Origin: Fennellomyces sp. T-0311
Lineage: Eukaryota > Mucoromycota > Mucoromycetes > Mucorales > Lichtheimiaceae
Direction: 5' to 3'
DNA: 64,000 nucleotides
Assembly: GCA_025266875.1 (NCBI GenBank)
Contig: JALLLT010000052.1
Coordinates: 62,001-126,000, forward strand
Shown: positions 1-10,649 of the stretch, piece after piece
Layout of the letters: every line of letters starts with the position of its first letter
How positions within the stretch are numbered: the first letter of the stretch is position 1
The notes under the pieces: generated by a model
Seen by the model: only the letters and a program-made list of their open reading frames with translations
Told to the model about the DNA's origin: nothing
Databases searched by the model: none
Position numbers and translations under genes: made by a program

Positions 1-90
1 ATGAAATTTCACTTTTTTAACGTACACATTATAATTTTTATAAAATGGTACTGTAGCTATACTCTAGGGATACAGTATAATATAATATAA

Positions 91-203
91 GGGTTTTACC
101 TCGCGCACCACGTTTTCTCACCTCGCGCACCACATTTTACCGGCCACTTTAGTAAGTTGTGCTGAGAATAAAATAAATGCAACCTCACGCACCACACTTC
201 AGT
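91..203 (+). repeat. MULE1 left terminal inverted repeat
   Basis: Matches the complement of 3868-3987 almost base for base through the string GGCCACTTTAGTAAGTTG, then loses register near the inner end. It carries three spaced copies of a CCTCGCGCACCAC-like motif (near 99, 121 and 183), which look like transposase binding sites. Confidence 0.9.
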
Positions 204-568
204 TGAAAGGGTTATTGGTCATCACACCATATAGTTCGTCTATCGTGTTGTATCTGCTTGGAATATGCCAAAGAGATTTGATGGAACTAATTTTGTACGT
301 ATTATAACTTGGAGCTCCCATTACTCCCGACCACTATTCTAAAAAGAAATGAAAACGGAATTTCTATACCTTTGTTGAGTGAAATATTGGACGACAACCG
401 TATGTTAGACTGAAGTATGAATTAAATTGGTTTGAGCTCTACTATTTAAGTGTTATTCGATAAATGTGTTACAGAAAAGTCAGAAGGATGCTCCTCCTAT
501 TGATAACATCATAATTAAGTGTTTAAGAAATTAATTGATGGTGAGGATAAAGAGAGTTTGACTTGCTT
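204..568. other. MULE1 3' non-coding segment
   Basis: AT-rich sequence between the left TIR and the OTU stop codon. I see no open frame, no tRNA and no further inverted repeat. Confidence 0.6.
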
Positions 569-3500
569 TTATTCGTCAAGTGTGTAAAAGGACTGGTTAA
601 TCACAGTCTTAGCCCTATGAACATGGCGCCATGCAGACTTATAGTGCCCTCCCAGTTGAAGTTCATTCCATGCATCTTGGTGAAAGCGTGCAACCATGGG
701 CCACTCAACTTTAATAGTTGAAAGCATCTCAAGCCCGAAGTAATGGTTACCGACTAAGTGCAAAGCAAATGGTTGTGGCTTCGCACCAGATGGTGGTGTT
801 GATAATGGCAAGTAGAGTGTGGGTGTATGCTCGGACGCAGCCCCGGTAATGAATACAGCTATAGGTGTTTCCAGTGCATCTGCTGCAATCTGGGCCATCG
901 TATTGGCATCAAACCAGTATTTGAGAGGACAAGACTTCGTACGCAGATGGGCTGTCTTCAGCGCAACACCATACTCAAGGGTTTCAAGAAGATATTGATA
1001 CTCTCTTTCCGAAGCCATACAGACATATTTGAGATAAATTGCTGCATTAGCTCTGGCAGTGGAGAGCATCCTCTCCTTCACCTCAATGAAGCGGTTCTCG
1101 TCGAATTTGCACTTCTCGTATTGAGCAGCAAGTGCTCTCCATCCACACCACCCATCGCTACGAACGGTAATTACAGCGCATATCGCGTGCCGCGGTACTT
1201 GCTCATGAACCCAACTAAAGAAACCCGATATTGGCGAAATTTCTAACTTCATTTGTTCCTTGCCTACCTTGGTACGGATGTCAGTGCCTTTTTCCTGTAG
1301 CTTTTCTTTTGAGGCCAGAGATCATCATGGTCATCCTCAGTGGGCACTTTTCTCTTTTTTGAGAACTTGAGGGCATTATCCCCTTGTTGATCCTCATCCT
1401 TTTTCGCTGCTTCTTTGCGAGCCTTCTCCTTCTGCTTCTCTTCGTGCTCCGCATTCTCGAACGCCGATGGTAACCTTGTGCCTTTGATACCTTTCGGTCT
1501 GCCCTTTGTGGTGATATGCTTCGGAAAGGATAGGTCTTCTAGATTAACCGGCTTGAACCTTTCTATCAGACCTCGGAGTGATGCAATAAGGTCGGCTTGT
1601 TGTTGGCTATTACTAAGTTCTTGATAGAGGCTCGCAACCGAACTCATGACCTCAGAGAATTCAGTGCCTAGGCTCACTTCGTCTGGGTCAGAGATTGGTA
1701 GGCTGTCAACATTAACTAGGGAAAAGAGTGAGAGGGTGTACATTTGGTGCAGAAAAAGAATAATAGACATGTTCTATACCTGCCGCAAACTCAAGCCGCC
1801 ATCTATCATTAATATTCACTGGTAGAACCTGTTCGCTTTTATCGGCATGAAGTTCGTGTTGACATGGTAGTAGATAATTTATACAAGCTACGCAATCGCA
1901 ACCTTCCTCTAGCACATTTTGTCGTTCATTTTAATCAAGGGACCAACTTTTGTACAGCTCGTCTCTGATGCGACGGATTGCAAAATGGCATATAGTACCT
2001 TGCAGTGGACGTAGTGCGGCTCGCATCTCCTTGTCAATGTAGTTATCTTCGTCTTTGAACGGCAAAAAACTAAGTTGCTCCTTGTTATTACCATACTCCA
2101 CAGAAAAGTCCTTGAAAAATTTGAATAAGGTCATTAGTAACCAAGATCCCGATGTACCATTTTGTACTATACATTTTTCAGCAGATATATATGAATTGCG
2201 TTGAAAAGTTTCTTCCGACTTCCAGGTGTGCTTAGAATCTGCTTGATACTCCAATGTGCACCTTCAATACGTTGAGTGGTGCGCGCGCCAAGATGGGCAT
2301 ACTTTTCAACCCAAGCTCCAGCCCAGCGTTCTTTATATTCTTCCAAGCTTTTGTGGTCTATGTTAAGTAATTTATAGAGATATGAGATGTGCACTTACCT
2401 ATCCATGTAGCTATTTAGCTTTTGCGACTTTTTTGTTTTGCCAACCAGCGTCCGGTAATCGGCGACCGCTTCATTAAATTCCTTAATGGTGCGGCTCCAT
2501 AGCATAACTTTAATGACCCTTGACAATTCAGTATCGTCATCAGAGCCGCTTACAAAACATCCAGAGGTGTGCGCGTCAAAGTTTTTGGCTATATGCCATG
2601 CACACAAAGTATGAGGAACATCTGGATATACAGCTCGTAGAGCTGCACCGAGTGCTTTGTCATCATCGGTGACGAAGATGCCTGGCTTAACCATGTCATT
2701 ATCAAAAACAACGGACCTTAGCTGATCAAGCATCCATCGGTACGACGTTTCTTTTTCGTTGGCAATTAGGGCTGATCCAATATAAAACGACCGGAGCGAA
2801 TTGTTCGAATGGTTTGATGCGATGTTGTCGATACCGACAATGTTGACTAAAGGCATCTTGCTCGTTGTTGTTTTATATGTCGCGTCGATGATTACAACAT
2901 GGGGAAATTTTCTTGCGCGCTGAATGCTTGTCTTATGTGTTGCAAAAAGCTTGTCAATGGTGTTATCCACGTGGTTGAATCGTATTGTATAGCCATGGCT
3001 TTTGAGGAAGTTGTGCAGTGCAAGTGCGTCAGAAGAAGACTTCTCCATTTTCGCCATTTCCTCTCTGATTTTATAGATGTCCTTAGAAATCATGGATTGC
3101 TTCCCATCTAAGTCTGCCGTTTGGAGCAAAATTTGTGCTGGTGTCAACATATTTTGTGACATTTCAATAACATTTGCCCGTCTTTCCAAATCATCGTTAC
3201 GGTGTTCGTGATACAAAAGGTTGGTAGATGACAGTGGATGCGAATGCTCCGAGCTCTTGATCTGTGCTGTCCATAATCCAGTTTCTTGCTTAGAGAAGCA
3301 TATATGAGCCAAGGACAACCGAGCTTCTTTGAGGTGCGCGTAGGGTTCTTTTTCACGACGCCGTTACTGCATTTATGATAGCCGCGCTTCACATCCTGAT
3401 GACATACACATCAATACCCTATTTATCTCATTTCATAGTATATATTAACTGTATCATCCACTGAAGGCAAGTCGTCAACAGCATTATTATTGTCATCGGC

Positions 3501-3817
3501 CACGTTCATTTCATCTTTATTCCAACATCAGCATGTAGATTAATAAAGCGTTCATTCTATGTAATTCTATTATTCAGATAAGCAATACCTTTTGTTTCCT
3601 TATCAACCGCGATTGATGCCTTCTTACTGCGATGTTCGCGATAGTCACCACCGTGACCGCAAATGAAATTCGTAAAAATGGTTGCCTTCTCGCTCTTAGA
3701 ACTCAAGCAGCTCTTCCCAATTTTCACTTCGAACTTCTTGTTGGCCAACTTCTTGAGATCGTTGAGAATTTCCTCACGATTATTATATCTTTTGTTAACA
3801 ATTTGCTCCATTGTCAA
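569..3817 (-). pseudogene. MULE transposase with FAR1-like N-terminus, SWIM finger and C-terminal OTU protease domain
   Basis: Read right to left, the pieces appear in order. A FAR1/WRKY-like DNA-binding region (3817-3300) has CGH and GCPWLIYAS. The DDE core has VIIDATYKTT (first Asp, near 2890), FVTDDDKALGAAL then CAWHIAKN (second Asp), and RIEGAHWSIK (Glu, near 2265). A SWIM finger CDC...LPCQHE lies near 1885. A basic KGRPKG linker follows (1500), then an OTU domain with SDGWCGWRAL (Cys) and GNHYFGL (His) at 569-1252. Several introns are visible, for example GTAAGT...ACATAG after MDR and GTATAG...CCCTAG after WRLEFAA. Lesions or unresolved joins: a one-base frame change near 3290, exon 1 out of phase with exon 2, and OTU out of frame with the linker. 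The OTU may instead be expressed from its own ATG at 1252. Confidence 0.75.
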
Positions 3818-3867
3818 ATGTTGAGATTTAGATCGCAGGAGCGTGTGACAGATGCGAAAGTTGTGGC

Positions 3868-3987
3868 TGAAGTGTGGTGCGCATGGTGTACGAGGTTACA
3901 TTTATTTTATTCTCAGCACAACTTACTAAAGTGGCCGGTAAAATGTGGTGCGCGAGGTGAGAAAACGTGGTGCGCGAGGTAAAACCC
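3868..3987 (-). repeat. MULE1 right terminal inverted repeat
   Basis: Reverse complement of the left TIR. An extra GTACACCATGCG-like insertion near its inner end gives it one more CACC motif than the left copy. Confidence 0.9.
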
Positions 3988-4002
3988 TTTTTTAAATTCT
4001 GT

Positions 4003-4932
4003 CTATTTAAGACAGGTTGCACCATAAGCAATGAAGAATGGCCCAGGTAAAACATTTGCATGAAGGAAATAGCCAGGATACTCCTTCATGATTGTTCCAA
4101 ATTCACCAAGAAACGTAGCCTTCTTAGGAATGCCTTGCTGCTCGCGCATTTTCCTCATGCGATAGTGTGCGATGTCATTGTGGCCAAGGATGGTGTTAAT
4201 AGTATCGATTGGCGCTGTTTTCGTGTTGTCTTTTTTCATTTGCCCTGTATAGCAGCTGTCGGCGTCACTGTTGGGTCGTCTCGTATTATCGTCGTAAGCT
4301 TTTCCTTCTCCTTCTCAGAAAGGTGCTTAGACCGGTACTTTTTATGGTCCTGCTTGCCGACCTATTTCACAGTGCACTTGTTGCTCCTGAAGAAGTAAAA
4401 CACCTCGACACTGCACGGAATATGTGCCAACACGCATCCACATTGGTAACGAATCTTCGACGTGCTTTGCTCGCCATGGCCAGGGCGCAAGTGCGTGTCC
4501 TTGTTCTGCAGGCCTCATTTGGGCAGTGTAAGGCACCATTGCACTTTTTCTTATAACGGTGCATGTTATTTGCCAGCCTTTTTGGACCGTTGATCTTTTT
4601 CATTGACCACCCAAATCCAATGTAAAACGCTCATATCTGTGAAGTTTAAATTGTTTGGTCTTTTCACATTTAGTGAAGACTTTATTGGTCACGTGTATGT
4701 ACTTCTTTTCTTCAGAATTATAGTAAGCAGGTACTGTTTCCTTGTAGCTATCCTGCTGAAATCTTTTCAGGAAGTACGTGACATATGTGGGTATGTATTT
4801 CCGCACGAATTCAGTCTCGGAATCGGGTGCTCTTTCGAAATCGAGATCGGCGGGGTGGGCGACAGAGCGATCGACATTCGTTGAGCAATTCGACATTTTG
4901 CCTCGAGGTTCAAGATGAAAATGCGAAAACAC
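4003..4932 (-). pseudogene. Truncated transposase N-terminus with cysteine-rich (GCM/WRKY-like) zinc finger
   Basis: Minus strand. An acidic and basic leader (ATG at 4932, or MSNCST at 4896) runs to a FTLDLGG stretch, then changes frame near 4605 into MKKINGP...KKKCNGALHCPNEAC, a Cys-rich segment like the GCM/WRKY fingers at the front of some fungal Mutator-like transposases. Further pieces follow, SKHLSEKEKEKL and MRKMREQQGIPKKATFL, ending at YGATCLK where MULE1 starts 15 bp away. No catalytic core remains. The frameshifts and the 3' truncation make it a relic. The family assignment rests on pattern only. Confidence 0.45.
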
Positions 4933-5218
4933 GTGAAAAACATGGACTCGGCGGACTATACTATGTTGACGTCACACTGACAGAAGGCGATCTTTTGCTC
5001 AATTTCATAGGGTGCACCCGAGTTTTAGAAAAAGATGCCTTTTCACTTACAAAAAACGCTGCCACACTGAAGGGGCACCTTTCGGGAGGGGCACCTTTTT
5101 TCATGTTATCCGTTGCAGAGAACCGGTGGCAAAGGTGTTTACAATCCAAGCCGGATTCACAATAAAATTTTACACGGACCATTGAGGATGCTCTAAGCAT
5201 TCTCCCGGAACCGACTTA
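4933..5218. other. Spacer without a supportable gene
   Basis: Contains a short GGGGCACCTTTCGGGAGGGG stretch near 5078 and stops in all frames. It is probably the 5' flank of the gene at 5219. Confidence 0.4.
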
Positions 5219-5884
5219 ATGAACAAGTGGATTTCGGATGATAAGCAAGTTGTGAATATTGTTGCTTCAAAAGTTGTTGGTAGGTATTTATTTAGTACAT
5301 ATTGGAATAACATGTACTTATTTTTATTAACTTACACAGGTGAACATGCCTTAGATCAATATACGACAAAACCGACGGAATGGCCCAACTTCACAAGATC
5401 TGGAGTTCTTTACTCGCCCATCAGCCGAGAAAAAGCTAAACTGCTTCCTCCCATTCTTATTGAAGTCCAACATACCGCGAATATGGGATCCTTTCGTAGG
5501 TTGATAAAATACGCGTTGTCCATTCGAGATCAGTAACCCGATTTTCCTATTTGCATCGCCATATGCATTCACTATACTTCAAACGATCTTTTGGGCATGG
5601 CGGCAGATTGTGAAGCTGTACCTTTCATAAAGTAGTTACCTTGTCAAGGCTGGGCTCGATCTTGCTATTTGCTTAATAGACAACCGATTTCGGATTACGT
5701 ACAACAAACACCTCTGGACCCGCTTGTTGCGCTTGCACACTTCTTTGTCGAACAACAACCATCATCGATGCATATCCGACGAAGGGACGATGTAACTATC
5801 CGCCTGCTCTACAATATTGCGAAGCGTGTGTTTGAAGGAGAAGGTGCTTTGAAGGAAGTTTGTAGTCGAGCCTACACACAATAG
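5219..5884 (+). pseudogene. Decayed PD-(D/E)XK nuclease-like gene
   Basis: Exon 1 (from 5219) ends at a good donor, GTAGGT, and joins across an intron (5278-5340, acceptor TTACACAG) in phase to GEHALDQY. The frame runs through LLPPILIEVQHTANM, where IEVQ fits the E-x-Q/K signature of PD-(D/E)XK folds, and RLIKYALSIRDQ. After two in-frame stops (5534 and near 5636) it resumes as WARSCYLLN and LDPLVALAHFFVEQQ, ending in LLYNIAKRVFEGEG. The layout E-x-Q, RRLIKY, LDPLVALxHF recalls nuclease/transposase-like proteins abundant in Mucorales. The stops mark it as inactive. The family call is from memory of the pattern. Confidence 0.5.
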
Positions 5885-5905
5885 GGGGTTTCAAAGTTGA
5901 GCTCT

Positions 5906-6469
5906 AATTTTTGCTAGTTGGGTCCATTTTTGCTGGTTGGAACCATTTTTGCCAGTTGAGAAGATTTTTGCTAGATAAACCTTTTTACACTTAATTCACC
6001 CTCGTCATGGATCAACCCAAAAACAAAATTTCGATTAATTCTCGCAAGCGCTCGGTAAGAAACTCTGCTTCAAGGTTGGATGCAAACGGATGATCCATTT
6101 CTAAGGCATACCGGAAATAATTAATTTATACCATTCGCAGTGCATCCGATGCCGCTATTTCCCCATGTGCTTCTAATAAGCGTGCTAAATCTCCTGCTCG
6201 TCGTAAGCGCACTGGTAAGCAGAAAAGGTATTATTTACTATGGAAGAAAGTTTTATTTCATGGTTTGTTTCCAAATACTGAAAGTAGAATGACAGCGTTC
6301 ATTGAGAGGGTCCATTGACCATCAGACGTTTTTGGCATGGTGATCTCGGAGAAGAGGTCGAAAATTTGCGTAAAAACCAGTGAAGAAGCAAAATATGGTT
6401 GGTCTATCTAGCATCCCTGGAGCTGCTAGATAGGATTTGCTAGTTGCCGGAGCCTATCTAGCAAAAATT
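5906..6469. mobile_element. Candidate non-autonomous element with GCTAG-rich ends
   Basis: AATTTTTGCTAG at 5906-5917 is matched by its exact complement CTAGCAAAAATT at 6458-6469. Inside the left end is a degenerate 18-21 bp tandem (TTTTTGCTAGTTGG-like, four copies to 5975). Inside the right end is a palindrome, CTATCTAGCA...TGCTAGATAG, near 6404-6433. The middle has a KRAKSPARRKRTG-coding open stretch after a TTCGCAG acceptor (6141) and a short MDQPKNKISINSRKR exon (6007) before a GTAAGA donor, but the phases do not join. No clear target duplication is visible. Confidence 0.45.
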
Positions 6470-6481
6470 TCCCAAACTTTG

Positions 6482-6850
6482 ATGGAAGATATTCCAGATG
6501 AAATCTCAAGGAAGCGGACTATTAGTTGCCTAGATTATTATTACGGCATGCAATTTATTGACGAACTTCCAAGAACGCACGAAACTAGCTCTTCTACTGG
6601 TACGGCAACACAACCCACTGGCAAGGCAATTGCTCACGCGCGTGGTCAACGAGTAAATGTCGACTGGCAATTTGTGGATGCTTACCGGAAGAAAACCGCA
6701 AAAATATGGATTGAACTTGCAAAACAAAAAGGATTGTTTAAAATCTATAGTAAGGTGGATAGTGCAAAGCAGTGTATTTTCACGCAAAAAGATAATAACA
6801 ATGTTTCAATGAATTCTTGTTACCTCTTTGTGTTCTTTATCTCTTGTTGA
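6482..6850 (+). CDS. Hypothetical protein, 122 aa, possibly a gene fragment
   Basis: ATG at 6482 opens MEDIPDEISRKRT and runs to TGA at 6850. The middle (LDYYYGMQFIDEL, then WIELAKQKGLFKIYSKV) has the composition of a real protein. The C-terminal run NSCYLFVFFISC looks like read-through into non-coding DNA, so an exon probably ends near 6790. The frame is open upstream to 6437, but only from a non-ATG codon and through the inverted-repeat element. No family recognised. Confidence 0.3.
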   Translation: MEDIPDEISRKRTISCLDYYYGMQFIDELPRTHETSSSTGTATQPTGKAIAHARGQRVNVDWQFVDAYRKKTAKIWIELAKQKGLFKIYSKVDSAKQCIFTQKDNNNVSMNSCYLFVFFISC

Positions 6851-7330
6851 AAAATGTTGGAATATTCGTAAATTCTTCTTATGAGATATATTATTGAGAT
6901 ATTTGAGGCAACAAATTCTATTACCTGGTTTGTTACCGCTGTGTCCTTTGAGGTAAAAAATTTTGTTACCTTGAAGACTATTCATCGTTGCGGAGAGACT
7001 CACACTTAAAGCAACATCCAGTGAAGAAGACGTTCACATCTGCATTTGGCAAAATCGACCAGTCCATCCCTGCCTGTCCAGAGCGAAACTTTGCTTTTGC
7101 TTCGCGATGGAAATCTTTGCAAAACGCGATCTTGCTGCATGATGATACAGCGCGGATTATTGAGGAATGTCGCGCGATAAAAAAAAAGCATAGCTGTCCT
7201 AAAAAGGTACTGTCATGGAATGCATCTACATAGATCACTCCCAAAAAGAGTTTTGAAGAAATGATACTCCATATATGCGGCGAGAGCCAACCGAGTTATG
7301 ACGGATGGTGGCACAAACAAAACATTACGT
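6851..7330. other. Left flank of the tandem array
   Basis: A plus-strand open stretch (6988-7233; SIPACPERNFAFASRWKSL) lacks an ATG and a recognisable domain and is open on the minus strand too. Nothing else supportable. Confidence 0.4.
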
Positions 7331-8320
7331 AATATTTTTTGCTTCAACGATTCCATATCCACATCACTTGATCAACTGCTCAAGAGTGCGTTGGCCTTGT
7401 CCTTGACTCCTAAACTTTAATCATGAGTACCATCCGTAATAACACTCTCCGTAACATTCCCGGTAACACCATCAAAGCCGATGTTTATTTGTTTCAAAAA
7501 GCTGCCCAACCGTCCGTTTTTCTTTTGCATTGGTATCCCCCGAAAAACATTATCATCACGTACCAGTGGGAATAATGGATCGCGTTCTACGCTATCCGAT
7601 CGTTCAGATGATTCCTTGCAGCAACACCAACATTCCAAGGCCACCGTTCCGTGACATTACGCCAAACTGTTTGTAGCACAAGTCCAAGTGTGTCTTTCAT
7701 CGACACATCCGGAACTGCACCGATCATCCGGACAGTAAAATCGCCCAACATGCCTATGCCCAACATGCCTACGCCCAACATGCCTACGCCCAACATGCCT
7801 ACGCCCAACATGCCTACGCCCAACATGCCTACGCCCAACATGCCTACGCCCAACATGCCTATGTACCAATCACTGCACCTGTTCACTCCCCATCGCCCAT
7901 CACTTGACACCTTTACTGCCTCAACCACCCCGTCTCAACCGCCCATTACATCACTGCATCTATTGTTCCCTTTTGTACACCAATTTATCCCCTATCCACT
8001 GCTAAGAACTACCTATAAAGCTAGCAGCCGAGGAAAGTTCTTTTCAAATTTACCGTCATCACACCGGCTCTTTGGCCAATTCTTCCCAAAGTCGACCTAT
8101 TTTTTGTTATATCTCGGTCCCCAATTATGCTAGCACCACAAACTAAGCCGTCCCATATATCACTTCTATCTCTTGCCTGGGACTACCCGTTAAAAGAAAC
8201 AAAAATAGCTCACCATGTTAATCAATTTTTTGTATCCCGGAAAAGATGATAATCAAAGTCCTCTAATAACCTTTGCGCTTATCGCTCGTTTAACTATCTA
8301 TTATTATCATTACGTCCGTC
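7331..8320 (+). repeat. Array boundary repeat, copy 1
   Basis: First of three copies of the 0.98-kb segment. It contains a 50-aa ORF (7423-7575, starting MSTIRNNTLRNIPGN), the 15-bp minisatellite, and a TATA-like CTATAAAG at about 8014. A longer plus frame (7651-8133) crosses the minisatellite and uses no ATG, so I do not call it a gene. Confidence 0.8.
7743..7862 (+). repeat. 15-bp minisatellite, 8 units
   Basis: Eight head-to-tail copies of CCCAACATGCCTACG. The first and last units read CCTATG. As protein this would be an NMPTP repeat on the plus strand or GVGML on the minus strand, but neither lies in a supported gene. Confidence 0.95.
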
Positions 8321-10060
8321 GTAAAGTCCTCTGCAAAAATTCCAATACATCAAGCATATCCAGTTGCTGATTAAACCAGTAATTGTTTTCAAAGATACCT
8401 AGTTGATATCGCTGCCAGTTCCAAACGGAGAAAATAAAAAGTCAATATTTCTGCTTTGAGCCTACTTTACACAATTCTTTAGAGGTCCATTTACTTATGG
8501 ATTACATTCATCGGTATGGACAGGCCTTTGAATCGCTGGCATTGGCTCGGAAATATCTCTAATATTAAACTTTTCGAGCTTATTCTCGCCAGTTATATAA
8601 GGAAGGTCGTCGAATTAGACTTTCTACCTATTTTCCAAACTCGTTACTACTAGTTTTATTCATTAACCATCACTTTAGGCACTAAATTATCTATAAAGTG
8701 TGGTTGCGGCGGATATATACGTACTTCCTACATAGCTTTTTATATAGGCACTGGATTGGCTAGCTTAAAGACCCATTGGAAGCGCCTTTTTGTGCTCTGC
8801 AATAATTATAGTACACCAAGTAAATCTAAGCGCTAGATGAGACATTATCAGGTGAGGTGCGGATTAAAAATGATTTTATTAAATTATCCAGCGATTAGAT
8901 TTCCATGATGTACAGAAGCAAGTGGTGGAGAAAGCAAAACCGCGTTCAGATGTTGTGGTAGCCAGTGGAATCCGAAGCTAGGTAAAGCGTTTTCCTAAAA
9001 GTAGCATAATATAGTATAACCGTATTTGCGGGCCATCGAGTAATTGGATTACATTGGTGCAAGAGAGCGAATTGTAGATGACACAAAAGAGACATTCAAT
9101 AGCTTTTATATATAGCCGAACCACCAACTGGGTGAGAAGCTATCCTAGAAAGTATGAAAACATCGGCGATAACTACATTTTCTAGCAAATTCAGCGCTTA
9201 AGGCTATAGGATTAGCGAGTAAACAAAGCAATAACATGGGTAGAAAATACGCAGAAAGCGAAATCAGAGAACCTTCCAGGCATAACAGACGAGATTAAGG
9301 CCGATAAGTGAATTCTGATACTTTTCCCAAGCCAACTACAGCAATTTCGACGTATATTCAGACTGATAAACGCTATCTATCAATATATTGGCCACCGCAA
9401 AATTGTGTAAAGTGGAACCTGAGGCAAGTACGTTCACTTTTCGCGTTCATCGTTCCGTGTCAGCAGTAGGACCTGCGAGAGATCCTTCAGCACGGTTACT
9501 GAATCAACCAACGATCATATTCCCTTGATGCATCACTATGTTTTGTAGAGAAAGTCAAGGTGCATGCGTCCAGTGATGATTGTCGCGTGTCAAAGTGGCG
9601 GCGAAAAAAAAAATTACATACAAAAGAAGCGATTTTTGACCTTTGAACGAGATTTGTAGCATACTTGTTATATGTAAAAACAAGCGTAAACCTTTTCAGT
9701 AGGTGGTCCAAATCGTAAGATTTACGGAATGGGTGATTTTATGTTGATAGCATTATTTGGGGCCGAGCTACAAGTAAAAGCAAATCAGCTACTGCTAAAA
9801 TTAAGCAGGCCAAAAAGCCAGCGATCAAAACATGTGATCCGAAAGGTTAAAAACCCAAAATCGTATATGATCATAGCATACCATCGCCAATCAGCGCGTG
9901 ATGCGTACTTTTTATTGAAGGTTTCTGCATATAAACTTGATCACCAACTTTGAAAGCGGATCTTTCCTTATCGTAAAATCCCGGGCGTACTGATGATTTG
10001 CAGAAAAAAAAAAGGGTCCTCCGAAAAAGGGAAGTAACATTATTTAAAGCACAGCTATTG
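8321..10060. other. Array unit 1, AT-rich stretch without a supportable gene
   Basis: Stops in every frame. The only notable frame is minus 9871-10212, which has FKVGDQVYM near its end, faintly like the C-terminal tail of a retroelement integrase. It overlaps the TATA box and 5' exon of the plus-strand unit, and no other pol motif is present, so I do not call it. Confidence 0.5.
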
Positions 10061-10066
10061 GTCCCG

Positions 10067-10076
10067 TATATATAAA
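10067..10076 (+). promoter_or_regulatory. TATA box of array transcript, unit 1
   Basis: TATATATAAA lies about 70 bp upstream of a strong 5' splice site (CTTAAG|GTGAGT, donor 10147). A start near 10095-10105 is expected. The same sequence recurs in unit 2 near 16808. Confidence 0.5.
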
Positions 10077-10146
10077 CCAGATCTACTGCGCGTTGAGCAA
10101 TCAAATCTCTTCCGGTCAAGTCAACTATTCCACTCTGGAGCTTAAG

Positions 10147-10340
10147 GTGAGTTTCTTTTTTTTTTGTTGCCATACTTTTGTCGCCATACTTTTGTCGCCA
10201 TGACTTTGCCACGGCAATGAGTCATGTTCATGATCTACATTGTTGCTTCCCTGATTTACATTGGGCCGCTTTCAATGAACTTCATTGTGCTCCTTTCAAC
10301 GCGCTTTTGTTCTGATATTCATTTGACTTTGATTTTTAGG
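10147..10340 (+). other. Putative 5'-UTR intron, array unit 1
   Basis: Donor GTGAGTTTCTTTTTT at 10147 and acceptor TTTGATTTTTAG at 10340, directly before GCATTCCCTATGGCAGC. The intron would place the first exon (TATA-proximal, no ATG) upstream of the ORF at 10349. Confidence 0.45.
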
Positions 10341-10348
10341 CATTCCCT

Positions 10349-10603
10349 ATGGCAGCATGTTTATTAGGTTCAGGTCATAGAGGCTGTCCAAAGCGGTTGC
10401 ACCGCAGGGCAACGTTGACAAGAAAGACGCACTCTTTGAGTTGCCCTTGCCGCGTGGGTCGGAGGGATGACCAGCGAACGGAGGCGGACGACGAGCGAAC
10501 GGAGGCGGACGACGGACGGACGGACGGAGGCGGACGATCAGCACATCCTTCCGGCCTACTCCTTTGGGCAGCCTCGCTGTGGGACAGTGGGCACGCGCAA
10601 TAG
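10349..10603 (+). CDS. Small Arg/Asp-rich ORF of array unit 1, 84 aa
   Basis: ATG at 10349 is the first ATG after a well-formed intron end. The product begins MAACLLGSGHRGCPKRL and contains imperfect repeats DDQRTEAD, DDERTEAD, DDGRTDGG encoded by a GC-rich GGAGGCGGACGACG tandem. TAG at 10601-10603 ends it. It has no recognised domain, and the opposite strand is open too (Arg/Pro/Ser-rich, 10375-10629), so coding potential is uncertain. The TATA box, intron and ATG in the right order are the main support. Confidence 0.35.
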   Translation: MAACLLGSGHRGCPKRLHRRATLTRKTHSLSCPCRVGRRDDQRTEADDERTEADDGRTDGGGRSAHPSGLLLWAASLWDSGHAQ

Positions 10604-10649
10604 TGGAGTTTTGTGGGCGCGCAAAACAAAGGTATCTGCGTAGGGTTAA

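Larger units (their letters stand above)
91..3987 (-). mobile_element. MULE1, complete Mutator-like transposon with OTU-bearing transposase
   Basis: Inverted repeats of about 115 bp begin GGGTTTTACCTCGCGCACCA at 91 and end with the complement at 3987. They enclose one minus-strand transposase gene (3817 to 569). The size (3.9 kb) fits an autonomous Mutator-like element. I see no convincing 8-10 bp target duplication: the left flank is ataatataa and the right flank ttttttaaa. The right end abuts a truncated transposase gene (4003-4932), so MULE1 probably landed in older transposon sequence. Seen: the TIRs and the ORFs. Inferred: that it was once autonomous. Confidence 0.85.

Noticed and set aside
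4008..4029. TTGCACCATA at 4016 as an end of the TGGTGCAACTGC element
   Set aside because: The string is part of a coding stretch (AYGATCL), and no partner inverted copy lies nearby.
7587..7928. GVGML / NMPTP repeat proteins of the minisatellite
   Set aside because: Both strands are open only because the 15-bp period is a multiple of three. There is no ATG on the plus strand, and copy 2 is frame-broken.
9871..10212. Minus ORF with FKVGDQVYM as an integrase C-terminus
   Set aside because: A single short motif, no HHCC or DDE core nearby, and the frame overlaps the TATA box and splice site of the opposite strand.
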